NCBI RefSeq assembly: GCF_002777855.1 | Contig: NZ_MEIK01000029.1 | Coordinates: 186,001 to 250,000 of the forward strand | DNA: 64,000 nucleotides | DNA from: Snodgrassella alvi | GTDB lineage: Bacteria; Pseudomonadota; Gammaproteobacteria; Burkholderiales; Neisseriaceae | Direction of reading: 5' to 3' | Part shown: one piece after another, positions 50,777 through 59,624 of the stretch | How the letters are laid out: the number at the start of each line of letters is the position of its first letter | How positions within the stretch are numbered: position 1 is the first letter of the stretch | Program-made: the position numbers and the translations under genes | The notes under the pieces: model-generated | Told to the model about the DNA's origin: nothing | The model's input: only the letters and a program-made list of their open reading frames with translations | Databases searched by the model: none

Positions 50777-51628
50777 ATGCTCAAAACCTTTTTAATAAAT
50801 CTGGATAGACGTTCAGATAGGTTAATTTACGTTAAACGGCAATTGGGGAATTTGGGGATTGATTTCGAACGAATCAGTGCTGTTGATGGTAATTGTTTAA
50901 CGGATGAGCAGAAAGTATTTTTAAATCAGCCAAGATTTGCCTTGGAGTGTAAACGTAAGGCTGTTAACGGAGAGTTTGGCTGTGCTTTATCTCATCGAGC
51001 CGTCTGGCAGCGGATGGTGGCTGAGAGTATTCCTTTTGCTTTAGTGCTGGAAGATGATGTTCAGTTGAGCTCTGAGCTGGTTTCTTTAATTGCTGAAGAA
51101 AAAAATTATCATTCATTTGATTTTTTGAATCTGACTTTGAAGCGCCCATATTATGATATTGATGCTGTGGAAATTAAAAAATCACTTTCCCAAAAACACC
51201 TTATTCGTCCAGCATTTTGGCAAGTGATAAAGCGTAAAGCTTGGCGAATGATGGAGGTCAAGGCAATTGTTAAGTGGAAAATTTATCGTTTACATGCTTT
51301 GCATAATGGGATGATTGCCTGTGAATGTGATTTTGCTCCCTCTTTAGCTTGTTGTTATATTGTTTCTTTGCAAGGGGCAAAACAAATGCTTTTGGCCAGT
51401 GATAATCTTTTTTATCCGATCGATAAAGTTTGGCATTATTGTGGTGGTTTGTTAAAAGAGGGATTTCTGGCTGAACCATTGGCATTTCAGTCACTGGATT
51501 CTGATATTCCTCATCGAGTGCGCTTTAAATTGACATTTTGGCAAAAATTTATAAGATTTTTTGTGAAGGGGCGACATTGGCGACGCAGACTGGATGTAAT
51601 ACGCATGTATGGTTGGTCGCGGTTATAA
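50777..51628 (+). CDS. Family 25 glycosyltransferase (LOS biosynthesis type)
   Basis: A 283-residue GT25 enzyme related to LgtB/LgtE and Lex2B galactosyl- or glucosyltransferases that extend lipooligosaccharide. Family motifs: TFLINLDRRSDRLIYVKRQL at the start, NGEFGCALSHRAVWQRM (about residues 63-79) and FALVLEDDVQLS (about 87-98), the last holding the metal-binding acidic pair. The C-terminus is basic, suiting membrane association. First of four plus-strand glycosyltransferase genes. Confidence 0.88.
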   Translation: MLKTFLINLDRRSDRLIYVKRQLGNLGIDFERISAVDGNCLTDEQKVFLNQPRFALECKRKAVNGEFGCALSHRAVWQRMVAESIPFALVLEDDVQLSSELVSLIAEEKNYHSFDFLNLTLKRPYYDIDAVEIKKSLSQKHLIRPAFWQVIKRKAWRMMEVKAIVKWKIYRLHALHNGMIACECDFAPSLACCYIVSLQGAKQMLLASDNLFYPIDKVWHYCGGLLKEGFLAEPLAFQSLDSDIPHRVRFKLTFWQKFIRFFVKGRHWRRRLDVIRMYGWSRL

Positions 51629-51659
51629 TTAATCTCGTTCATGTTTGAGAATATTAATA

Positions 51660-52454
51660 ATGGTTAAACTGGGTAGGGAATATGCTTGGCGTGCGAAGAA
51701 TCGTCGGGTTGTGGTACCGCTAGCTGAAGTGGTAACGGAAGAGATGAAAGCTTCTGTTGCTGATGGGGTGACAGTGGTGGCTTATCATACGGATGATGAG
51801 TTTTATACGCATGAAGCGAAACGGATGTGTGCCTCTGCTGAGCGTTTAAATATCAAAGTTAAAATTACAACGATTTCCAGTAAGGGGGGATGGGAAGCTA
51901 ATACTTCTTTTAAGTCGAACTATTTGATGCATGAGCGCGATTTGGTGAGTGGTCCGATGTTGTATGTCGATGTGGATGCGGTTTTCCATGTTTCACCGTT
52001 GAAATATTTGGCTGGTCTGGATTGTGATATAGCTGTTTATTATGATTTGGGTGATGGTCATTTAGTTTCTGCTACTTTATTTTTTCAGGATACAGCTGCT
52101 GCCAGACATTTATTGGCCGAATGGAACCGTCAGTGTATTGCTCAGCCGACAATATGGGATCAAGAGGTATTACAATCTGTAATTGCGGCAGACCAAGCTT
52201 CTGCACATCCTCGCTATAAAGTTGCTCATTTGCCAGTGGGCTTTTGCTGGATTTTTGATCGTGAGGATAATTTACTCGCCCCCAAACAACGGGTTTATAT
52301 AGAGCAGTTGCAGGCCGCGCGGGTGGTTCATGAAAATCTGCGAACCAATGGAAAATTGTTTTCTATTCGAAAAAGTAAGGTACAGCGCCGGATGGATAGG
52401 ATTCTTGAAATTGAGAATATTTTGTTTCCAAACCGACTTGATGGTTCATTGTAA
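51660..52454 (+). CDS. Putative DxD-type glycosyltransferase
   Basis: About 264 residues. The strand and motif MLYVDVDAVFHVSP (about residues 101-114) carries the DxD typical of metal-dependent GT-A transferases, and WDQEVLQSVI and VAHLPVGFCWIFDRE fit nucleotide-diphospho-sugar transferases with a late acceptor site. No exact family recognised. The frame can open at TTG 51645, but the ATG at 51660 (MVKLGREYAWR) is more likely. It lies 31 bases after the first GT25 gene and 25 before the second. Confidence 0.7.
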   Translation: MVKLGREYAWRAKNRRVVVPLAEVVTEEMKASVADGVTVVAYHTDDEFYTHEAKRMCASAERLNIKVKITTISSKGGWEANTSFKSNYLMHERDLVSGPMLYVDVDAVFHVSPLKYLAGLDCDIAVYYDLGDGHLVSATLFFQDTAAARHLLAEWNRQCIAQPTIWDQEVLQSVIAADQASAHPRYKVAHLPVGFCWIFDREDNLLAPKQRVYIEQLQAARVVHENLRTNGKLFSIRKSKVQRRMDRILEIENILFPNRLDGSL

Positions 52455-52479
52455 TAAATATCTGTAATGAAAGTAACAG

Positions 52480-53283
52480 ATGATTTCTGCTTTAGTAATT
52501 AATCTGGAACATTCTGCCGAGCGACTGAGATTCCAGCGTCAGCAGCTAACTCATTTACAGATTCCCATGCGGCGTCTGGATGCGGTGAGTACGAAAGATA
52601 TATTATCTGATCAGTATGAGCATCAGGCAAATGGTTGGGAGCGTAAATTACGTCCGGCAGAATTAGCCTGTTTTTTGAGCCATAAAGCAGCCTGGCAATT
52701 TGTTTTGGAAACTGGTCAGCCTTGGTTAATTCTTGAAGATGATGCGTTGCTTTCACATAAAACGGCTGAACTTTTGACAACTATATCTTCTACGACTTGT
52801 GAGTTAGATTATGTGAATCTGGAAACTAGGCACCGGAGAAAGTGGCTGGATCGAAAAAGCTTGGCTTTGATTGCGGGTTATGAATTGCGGCGTTTATATC
52901 AGGATCGAACAGGTGCTGCTGCTTATGTTTTATTTCCATCAGGAGCACGTAAGCTGGTAAACAGAGCACAGTTTGCGGCTCCGGCATTGGCTGACGCTTT
53001 TTTATGCCGGTCCTATGACTTAAATGGCTGGCAGGTTTATCCGGCTGCTGCCATTCAACTGGATCAATGTGCTAATTATGGTTTGAACCCTCCTGTTTCT
53101 TTTGTTTCAACGATAACACCTGAAAATAATGTTAAACCACAGGCTAACCATTTTTATCATTATTTATGTTTTAAATACCGTCGGCTGGCAGCGCAGTTAC
53201 GTATGGGCTGTCGTCAGCTGTCTGTATCAAGATGTGCGCAACGACTAATGGTACCTATTATACAAAGTGATTTTGAAGAATAA
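52480..53283 (+). CDS. Family 25 glycosyltransferase, second copy
   Basis: A 267-residue GT25 protein, diverged from the one at 50777. It shows ISALVINLEHSAERLRFQRQ, PAELACFLSHKAAWQFVLE and QPWLILEDDALLS, with the same arrangement of the acidic pair. Glu-His replaces the Asp-Arg seen after NL in most members (NLEHS instead of NLDRR), which may affect activity. The C-terminal 50 residues are basic. Confidence 0.83.
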   Translation: MISALVINLEHSAERLRFQRQQLTHLQIPMRRLDAVSTKDILSDQYEHQANGWERKLRPAELACFLSHKAAWQFVLETGQPWLILEDDALLSHKTAELLTTISSTTCELDYVNLETRHRRKWLDRKSLALIAGYELRRLYQDRTGAAAYVLFPSGARKLVNRAQFAAPALADAFLCRSYDLNGWQVYPAAAIQLDQCANYGLNPPVSFVSTITPENNVKPQANHFYHYLCFKYRRLAAQLRMGCRQLSVSRCAQRLMVPIIQSDFEE

Positions 53284-53294
53284 GTTTGTGGGAG

Positions 53295-54308
53295 ATGAAG
53301 GATATTTTCGCTGATATGGGCAAAATAGAGTTAAGTATTCTGATTCCGGTATTCAATGTAGGAGTTTATCTACCTGAATTGCTGGAATCTTTATTGCCAA
53401 ATTTGCCGGCTAATGTTGAAGTGATTTTTTATGATGATTGTTCGCAGGACGACTCGCTGGCTATTATCCGAAAATATCAGCAAATTTACACAGATGCGTT
53501 TATTCGCGTGTTGTGTGGTCAGGAAAATAAAGGCATTACGCAGGTACGCCAATGTCTCTTACATTCAACTCAAGCTGAGTATATTTGGTTTATTGATTCG
53601 GATGATAAGGTTGAATCACTAGCTGTCCAACAGATTATGGGTATTTTGAAACAATACCATCCAGATGTGCTTCTATTTGATTATGATGTATTTTTTGATA
53701 ATACTGGTAAGTTAAAATCGAAGGAGCATTTATCGATTGCTCCGGCCAATACTTTACTGCATCAGAAAAATGGAAACTTATTCCATCTTGCTATTATGGA
53801 TGGGAAACATTATTTCTGGAATAAAGTTTTCCGACGCCAGTTGGCGACAAAAGTTTGCCGTTTTACTATTCCTGCCTACGAAGATATTGCGAATACACCT
53901 AGTCTGCTGCATGAATGCCAAACTTATTTTTATTATCCGCAGGTTTTGGTGCATTATCGTATATGGCCAAATTCTATTGTGCAGAAAATGAGTCTAAAGC
54001 AGGTTTATGGTATTGAAGCTTATCTCACTCAAGCATTTTATGCTGAAACTATTGTAGGTGATGAGAAATGTTGTGCTTATTTGCTGTATAAGGCTCATTT
54101 GTACTATTTTCGTTTATGCCGGAAGCTTGCAAAAACAACTATGCCAGAAAAAGAAAAAAAGGCAATTTTGCACAAGGCGGCTGAGCTTTTTGTCGTGAAA
54201 CGTTTGTCAATTCGTACAACAATTTTGTTGTTGCTGCGTACTCATATGTGGGATAAAGCGGCTAAATTGATGTTGAAATCAGCTTTATTTGCCTTGACGC
54301 ATAAATGA
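53295..54308 (+). CDS. Family 2 glycosyltransferase, LOS type
   Basis: About 337 residues. LSILIPVFNVGVYLPELLES, VIFYDDCSQDDSL and EYIWFIDSDDKVE (about residues 93-105) are the GT2 nucleotide and metal motifs. A membrane-proximal basic tail follows. Starts are uncertain: TTG at 53286, ATG 53295, or ATG 53316 (MGKIELSILIPVFNV), with a GGGAG too close to 53295 and AAGGA rather far from 53316. It ends the plus-strand glycosyltransferase run. Confidence 0.83.
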   Translation: MKDIFADMGKIELSILIPVFNVGVYLPELLESLLPNLPANVEVIFYDDCSQDDSLAIIRKYQQIYTDAFIRVLCGQENKGITQVRQCLLHSTQAEYIWFIDSDDKVESLAVQQIMGILKQYHPDVLLFDYDVFFDNTGKLKSKEHLSIAPANTLLHQKNGNLFHLAIMDGKHYFWNKVFRRQLATKVCRFTIPAYEDIANTPSLLHECQTYFYYPQVLVHYRIWPNSIVQKMSLKQVYGIEAYLTQAFYAETIVGDEKCCAYLLYKAHLYYFRLCRKLAKTTMPEKEKKAILHKAAELFVVKRLSIRTTILLLLRTHMWDKAAKLMLKSALFALTHK

Positions 54309-54313
54309 AGTTT

Positions 54314-54886
54314 TTAAATAGTAATTATTCTCCCTGTTTTTACCCAAGTATGGATTAGTTGTTTTTCGTCGTTCCAGTTATGTCCGGTCCAGCCTTCACT
54401 AGTAAAGTTGTGAATATATACGGTATTTTTTGGGTACTGCTGGCAAATATAATCAATGGCAAGAAGTCCTGTACTAGGTTGACGGAAACCCAGTGAGTCA
54501 GCACAGTGGCGGTAAATTTTGCTTGGTATGGTGTTGATGAAATATTGATCCAATTGCGATTTTTTTATCCATTTGGGAAAACGCCATAGGTATTTTATGC
54601 GTTTATGCATAGGGATGTTCTGGTAGCGACTATAGAAAATATCTTTTTTACTATAGCGGAAAAATATTTGAGTTTCGTGTTTTAAAAATTGATGTTCGAT
54701 TACCAGATGTCTAATCTGGGTGTAACCATTGGCAATGAATATCCAATCTGCTTTAAGCGTGCAGTTTGGATTGGGGTTGTTAAAGCGGACTACAATGTCA
54801 TCATCCTGAATCAGGTGTGCTATGGAGTTTTGTTCGTCAGCATTACCAATAATGAAGAATTTACTGTGAGTCTGAACTGTTTTCAT
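54314..54886 (-). CDS. Small GT29 sialyltransferase-like protein
   Basis: A 190-residue protein. Three stretches line up with GT29 sialyl motifs: FFIIGNADEQNSIAHLIQDD with IVVRFNNP (L-motif-like), RQPSTGLLAIDYICQQ (S-motif-like) and GHNWNDEKQLI, whose His-x4-Glu fits the VS motif. This suggests a minimal GT29-like fold, possibly a transferase of a negatively charged sugar; I have seen related Neisseria proteins carry the misleading label of urease operon accessory protein. Function is unproven. Convergent to the GT2 gene, six bases apart. Confidence 0.6.
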   Translation of the reverse strand: MKTVQTHSKFFIIGNADEQNSIAHLIQDDDIVVRFNNPNPNCTLKADWIFIANGYTQIRHLVIEHQFLKHETQIFFRYSKKDIFYSRYQNIPMHKRIKYLWRFPKWIKKSQLDQYFINTIPSKIYRHCADSLGFRQPSTGLLAIDYICQQYPKNTVYIHNFTSEGWTGHNWNDEKQLIHTWVKTGRIITI

Positions 54887-54898
54887 AGTGGTTTGTTA

Positions 54899-55687
54899 TT
54901 ATTGCCAATAATTTTTTAGCCAAGGAGCCGGTAAAATTTTACGGTACCATTTACCTCCACCACCTTTGATGGCATCGGGAGGATTAACTTCGCCATGAAA
55001 AACGATGATTTTACCAAAATCAGGTTTTTCCGGTGCTTGCCATATTGCATAAGGCATTTTTTTTAAAACATTGTACTTATAGCTCAGGCACCAATTTTCT
55101 GGCCAATAGCTAAGTTGATGATGTTCACGCACATACCATGATAAAAAAGCCTGTTCATGGCGGAATTGTTGCCGGATTTGTTGAAAATGATTGCGAAAAT
55201 AATCCATTAAATCTGGTATCGCACCAATTTGAAATCGATAAACAGAACTGTTGCCAATTTTGCGCCAAGGTTTTTTCCAGTCACGGATAATCCAGACTTC
55301 ATCGGGACGGCTGGATGGCTGGGTGAAAAAGCAATCGATGTTATCGATGATAACGATATCTATATCTAAAAATAGGGCTGTGCCTTGTAAACCGAACAGG
55401 TTGGCACTAAAAGTGGTCAGTTTGTTCCAGCCGCGTTCTGGTAAGCCTGCAGGCAAGTTTAATGGTATCAGTGGATGGCATTGAATTGCAGGATGGATGC
55501 CGCTCGCGTCATCTGTCAGGCAAATCATGGTAAATGGCAGTGTCAGATTACGTTTAACCATGTGATATAGTCGGTTGACATATTCCGCGCTATATTTTTG
55601 ACCCCATTTCATACATAAGATGTAATTTTGTGAAGCTTTGTTCATTGATTGCTGTATCGGGCGATTTTGAGGTTTGCAGTATAGCAT
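54899..55687 (-). CDS. Putative glycosyltransferase with DxD motif
   Basis: A 262-residue protein (or 248 from MNKASQNYILCMKWG at 55645). NYILCMKWGQKYSAEYVNRL, MICLTDD and especially GTALFLDIDIVIIDNIDCFF (about residues 108-127) point to a GT-A fold with the DxD metal site. It precedes the GT29-like gene on the minus strand by 12 bases and probably forms an operon with it. No convincing ribosome binding site is seen for either start. Confidence 0.68.
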   Translation of the reverse strand: MLYCKPQNRPIQQSMNKASQNYILCMKWGQKYSAEYVNRLYHMVKRNLTLPFTMICLTDDASGIHPAIQCHPLIPLNLPAGLPERGWNKLTTFSANLFGLQGTALFLDIDIVIIDNIDCFFTQPSSRPDEVWIIRDWKKPWRKIGNSSVYRFQIGAIPDLMDYFRNHFQQIRQQFRHEQAFLSWYVREHHQLSYWPENWCLSYKYNVLKKMPYAIWQAPEKPDFGKIIVFHGEVNPPDAIKGGGGKWYRKILPAPWLKNYWQ

Positions 55688-55974
55688 TTTAATATTTTGG
55701 GCTGTTTGATCTATTTGAGATGAGTTAATTAAGAGCAGCTGTTTTTTAACTATTTTGGTTGTTATATGTTTATTCGTAGGTTTGGGCTATTTTAATGCTA
55801 AACTTGTTATCCAGCTGCTAAGTAGTAATGGTTTTCTGTTAAGTTTAGGCTGTTGTGGAGGTGGATGGAAATGGATTCAAAAACTTGATTTGATGCAATG
55901 AATTTTTTTGCATGGCTGGATGGTTTTTAATCTGTTTTACATATGTTTTATCCGGCTGTAACTAAGGATTGTGA

Positions 55975-57210
55975 ATGAAGAAACTTTTATGGATATTGTT
56001 TAAGAGTAATCTGATTGTACGCATGTTAGTGTGTATGATTATTGGCGCGTTTATCGCGGCTTTTTTACCGCAATACGGGGTTAAACTGGAATTTCTGGGT
56101 AGGGTATTCATTCAGGCTTTGCGTGCTGCTGCACCTATTCTGGTTTTCGTACTGGTGATATCTTCGATTGTCAATAATAAGTTTGATAATGTTTCCAGTA
56201 TTAAGTCGGTGGCTTGGCTGTATGCTATAACGGTGCTGATTTCTGCAATACTGGCTTCAACGGTGAGTTATTTGTATCCACTGCATTTGGTGATGGATGT
56301 GCCGCCGGCTTCCGAGAAACCGCCCGAAGGTGTAGCTGAGATTCTGATGAATATTATCCTTAAGTTTGTGGATAATCCTGTCGATGCGTTGGCTACTGGC
56401 AATTTCCTCAGTATCTTAGCGTGGTCGACGGCATTGGGTATTGCTTTGCGTCACAGTAGTGAAGCAACTAAATCGGTAATTAAAAACTGGTCTGATGCAA
56501 CTATCTGGGTGGTACGGCTGGTGGTGGCCATTGCTCCTTACGGAGTTCTAGGTTTGGTGGCTTCACATTTTACTAGTGATGGTCTGGCTAAATTAAAAAA
56601 TTATCTGGAGTTGATTGGTGTATTACTCGGTTTGATGGTATTTGTGGCCTTGGTAATCAATCCACTGATTGTGTTTTTGAATTTCCGTAAAAATCCTTAT
56701 CCATTGGTATTTACATGTCTGCGTTATAGTGGCATTACGGCGTTTTTTACTCGTAGTTCGGCCGCCAATATTCCAGTAAATATTCGTCTAGCTCAGCGTA
56801 TGCAGTTGCCCGAAGAAATATACTCACTTTCTATTCCTTTGGGTGTGACGATGAGTATGAATGGCGCAGCTATTACAATTACGACGATGACGATGGCTAC
56901 TGTGCATACTTTGGGGATGGATGTAAGCTTTATTCAGACATTATTGCTAAGTATTTTGGCTACAGTATGTGCACTTGGCGCTTCCGGTGTACCGGGAGGT
57001 TCGTTACTGTTGATTCCGGTGGCGTGTAGTATGTTCGGAATTGATCCAGCCATTGCAGCTCAGGTTGTGGCCATTGGCTTTGTTATCAGCGAGATTCAGG
57101 ATTCTGCCGAAACTGTTCTGAATTCTTCCAGTGATATGCTGTTTACTTCAGTGGTATCGTTGAAGCAGCAAGGTCGGGACCCTAGTAAAATTGAACTATT
57201 GCCAGAATAA
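55975..57210 (+). CDS. sstT: Serine/threonine:sodium symporter SstT
   Basis: A 411-residue transporter of the dicarboxylate/amino acid:cation symporter family. FIQALRAAAPILVFVLVISS, RYSGITAFFTRSSAANIPVN, GVTMSMNGAAITITTMTMA and GASGVPGGSLLLIPVACSMF are the hairpin and substrate-site motifs of SstT. It takes up serine and threonine with sodium. Eight or nine membrane segments. A terminator follows. Confidence 0.94.
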   Translation: MKKLLWILFKSNLIVRMLVCMIIGAFIAAFLPQYGVKLEFLGRVFIQALRAAAPILVFVLVISSIVNNKFDNVSSIKSVAWLYAITVLISAILASTVSYLYPLHLVMDVPPASEKPPEGVAEILMNIILKFVDNPVDALATGNFLSILAWSTALGIALRHSSEATKSVIKNWSDATIWVVRLVVAIAPYGVLGLVASHFTSDGLAKLKNYLELIGVLLGLMVFVALVINPLIVFLNFRKNPYPLVFTCLRYSGITAFFTRSSAANIPVNIRLAQRMQLPEEIYSLSIPLGVTMSMNGAAITITTMTMATVHTLGMDVSFIQTLLLSILATVCALGASGVPGGSLLLIPVACSMFGIDPAIAAQVVAIGFVISEIQDSAETVLNSSSDMLFTSVVSLKQQGRDPSKIELLPE

Positions 57211-57228
57211 TTTTTTATCAGTTTTTTT

Positions 57229-57262
57229 AAACCGCTGCATGTTTCCTGCAGTGGTTTTTTTG
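57229..57262 (+). terminator. Terminator after sstT
   Basis: AAACCGCTGCA (57229-57239) pairs with TGCAGTGGTTT (57247-57257), 11 bp with one G-T pair, followed by TTTTTGT. Confidence 0.85.
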
Positions 57263-57344
57263 TATTTGAATTGAATATATTTGTAATTTGATGAAGAACG
57301 GAATAACTTAGTCTCTGTTGTATATTTTAAAGACGGGAAGTTTT

Positions 57345-58340
57345 ATGGCGATACCTGTTTCAATTTTGAATCTGGTGCCGCGTCGAGACAATGGTACGGC
57401 AGCTTCGGCAATACGGGATATGTTGCGACTGGCACAGGTAGCCGAACAGCTGGGGTTTGTACGCTACTGGATTGCTGAACACCATAATATGCCGATGGTG
57501 GTCAGTTCGGCGACACAGATATTGATCGGCCATACGTTAAGCCATACGCATCATATTCGTGTAGGCAGTGGCGGTGTGATGTTGCCTAACCATAGTCCGT
57601 TGCTGGTGGCTGAACAATATGGCACTCTAGCTACAATTTATCCGCACCGAGTTGATCTAGGGCTGGGGAGAGCGCCTGGAACAGACAGAGTAACCGCTGC
57701 TGCTCTGAGGCGCCAGTTGAACGATGTTTCGCTTAAATTTGCGGATGATGTGGTGCAGTTGCAACGTTATCTAGGTGATGAGCAACAGCAGGGGTTAGTA
57801 AAGGCTTATCCGGGTATGGGCACTCATATTCCCTTATATATATTGGGTTCTAGCACCGACAGTGCATATCTTGCAGCCAGTCTGGGTTTGCCTTATGTCT
57901 TTGCGGCGCATTTTGCTCCGCGTTTTCTGGATGAGGCAGCTGCTATTTACCGTGAGCGATTCCAGCCTTCTGCTCAACTGGCTGCACCTTTTTTTATGCT
58001 ATGTCTAAATCTGGTGGCGGCTGCTACTGATGATGAGGCTCTTTATTTACAAACGACGCAGTTGCAGTCTGTGCTGGGGCTGATTCGGAATAATCGGAAA
58101 GCGCTGCATCAGCCAGTACCGACTATGGATGGTTTGTGGACACCTGAAGAAGAAGCCTACGTACGAAATTTTACCGCTTGTACTTTATTGGGCGCACCAG
58201 AAACAGTTCAGCAGCAGTTAGAAGCATATGTCTTGCGTTTTCAGCCGGATGAAGTGATGGCAGTCAGCTATATTTATGATATGGATAAGTTGCTTGAGTC
58301 TTATAATATTTTTAAGACAGTGGCTGATAATGTTGGTTAA
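57345..58340 (+). CDS. Luciferase-like monooxygenase (LLM class)
   Basis: A 331-residue flavin-dependent oxidoreductase of the bacterial-luciferase-like family, MsnO8-type. It shows ISVLNL-like SILNLVPRRDNGTAASAI, FVRYWIAEHHNMPMVVSSAT, IRVGSGGVMLPNHSPLLVAE and GRAPGTDR, all characteristic. The reaction and substrate are unknown. The frame opens at TTG 57318, but ATG 57345 (AAGACGGGAAGTTTT upstream) is the likely start. Confidence 0.88.
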   Translation: MAIPVSILNLVPRRDNGTAASAIRDMLRLAQVAEQLGFVRYWIAEHHNMPMVVSSATQILIGHTLSHTHHIRVGSGGVMLPNHSPLLVAEQYGTLATIYPHRVDLGLGRAPGTDRVTAAALRRQLNDVSLKFADDVVQLQRYLGDEQQQGLVKAYPGMGTHIPLYILGSSTDSAYLAASLGLPYVFAAHFAPRFLDEAAAIYRERFQPSAQLAAPFFMLCLNLVAAATDDEALYLQTTQLQSVLGLIRNNRKALHQPVPTMDGLWTPEEEAYVRNFTACTLLGAPETVQQQLEAYVLRFQPDEVMAVSYIYDMDKLLESYNIFKTVADNVG

Positions 58341-58535
58341 GTATGGTTTTGGGTAGGCTGAAGGTTAGTATTTCGTAGCGAGTTATGATTTAGATGTGGC
58401 AAATTTTAGTCTAGTGTTGTGGCATTATTTGCCCCAAATCAAGTGTTATTTGATTATTTTTATCATTTGCCTTGGTATTTTTTGCTGTAATATTACAATT
58501 ATTCTTAAAATGTAAGCGAAATCGGGAGTCTATGC

Positions 58536-59432
58536 ATGAGCAACGATGTTATTAAGGTTTTTGTGGGTTGTGACCCGAATAACTGTGATCTGGAGCAGAT
58601 GATGGTGGTGGATTACAGTATCCACAAACACACATCGCGGCCGGTAGAAATCGTCTGGATGCAATTAAGTCATGATCCGAACAGTCCGTGGTATTCTGAT
58701 CCACAAACGGGTGCAGGCTGGCATACAGAAAAGTGGGCAACGCCATTTTCCGGTTTTCGCTGGGGGATCCCGGCCGCCTGTAATTATGAGGGACGCGCCA
58801 TTTATATGGATGCGGATATGATTGTATTGGCTGATATAGCGGAATTGTGGGCACATCCGATTGAAGGCGAAGCGATTGTTGCGGCTAAAGAAGTACATGA
58901 TCATGCTAAGGGTAAACGATTTACTCGATTGTGTACTTGTGTCTGGGATTGCGCCAAAGCTAAATCGATTTTGCCTGAGCTGGCTAGTTTGCGTGCTGAC
59001 CCTGATTCGCATAAGAAAATGATGGCAAAGTTTAAGCAACATCCGGAATGGGTACAGGCTTATAAGGCTGCTTGGAATTGTGTCGATGGAGAAGGGATGC
59101 CGATAGAACAGATGAAAATTCTGCATTATTCAGACATGGGTACGCAGTTCAGTCATAAATACTCCATACCGCGTCTAACCGCTGCTGGTCAGAAACATTG
59201 GTTTGACAGTGATATTTTGCCTCATCCGCGTAAGGATCTGGTTGAATTGTTTGATCAGTATTATCAGGAGGCGCTGGATGCTGGTTATAAACTGGAAAAT
59301 TATGCTGTTAAGCCATTTGGTGCATTTCCGAAAGAGTCACAAGTTGGTTATGATGGTAATGAAGTGACGCGTCAGAAAAAACAGAAATCTTGGCTTTCGC
59401 GCGCATGGCACGGTCTGACCGGTCGCGCTTAA
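58536..59432 (+). CDS. Putative glycosyltransferase, GT8-like
   Basis: A 298-residue protein. VIKVFVGCDPNNCDLEQMMV with YSIHKHTSRPVEIVWMQL and RAIYMDADMIVLADIAELW (DxD at about residues 91-93) fits a GT-A sugar transferase of the GT8 or related type. The second half has GTQFSHKYSIPRLTAAGQKH. No signal peptide. It is separate from the main glycan region and ends in a terminator. Confidence 0.7.
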   Translation: MSNDVIKVFVGCDPNNCDLEQMMVVDYSIHKHTSRPVEIVWMQLSHDPNSPWYSDPQTGAGWHTEKWATPFSGFRWGIPAACNYEGRAIYMDADMIVLADIAELWAHPIEGEAIVAAKEVHDHAKGKRFTRLCTCVWDCAKAKSILPELASLRADPDSHKKMMAKFKQHPEWVQAYKAAWNCVDGEGMPIEQMKILHYSDMGTQFSHKYSIPRLTAAGQKHWFDSDILPHPRKDLVELFDQYYQEALDAGYKLENYAVKPFGAFPKESQVGYDGNEVTRQKKQKSWLSRAWHGLTGRA

Positions 59433-59453
59433 ACAAATTATTTGAATAAATCT

Positions 59454-59490
59454 GGTCGTTTGCTGTCCCAGCTAGCGACCGTTTTTTTTT
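59454..59490 (+). terminator. Terminator after the GT8-like gene
   Basis: GGTCG (59454-59458) pairs with CGACC (59476-59480), and inside it GCTG pairs with CAGC, followed by G and eight or nine T residues. Confidence 0.85.
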
Positions 59491-59624
59491 GATAATTATA
59501 TTTGTAAATTATGAGTAACTGTGAAAATTAGAATGACTGTTTAGTTGTTCCGATACTTGAAACGCATGTCTGGTATGGAATAGCCTTAAGCAAACTCTCA
59601 GGAAAAAATATATATGGAGTATAG

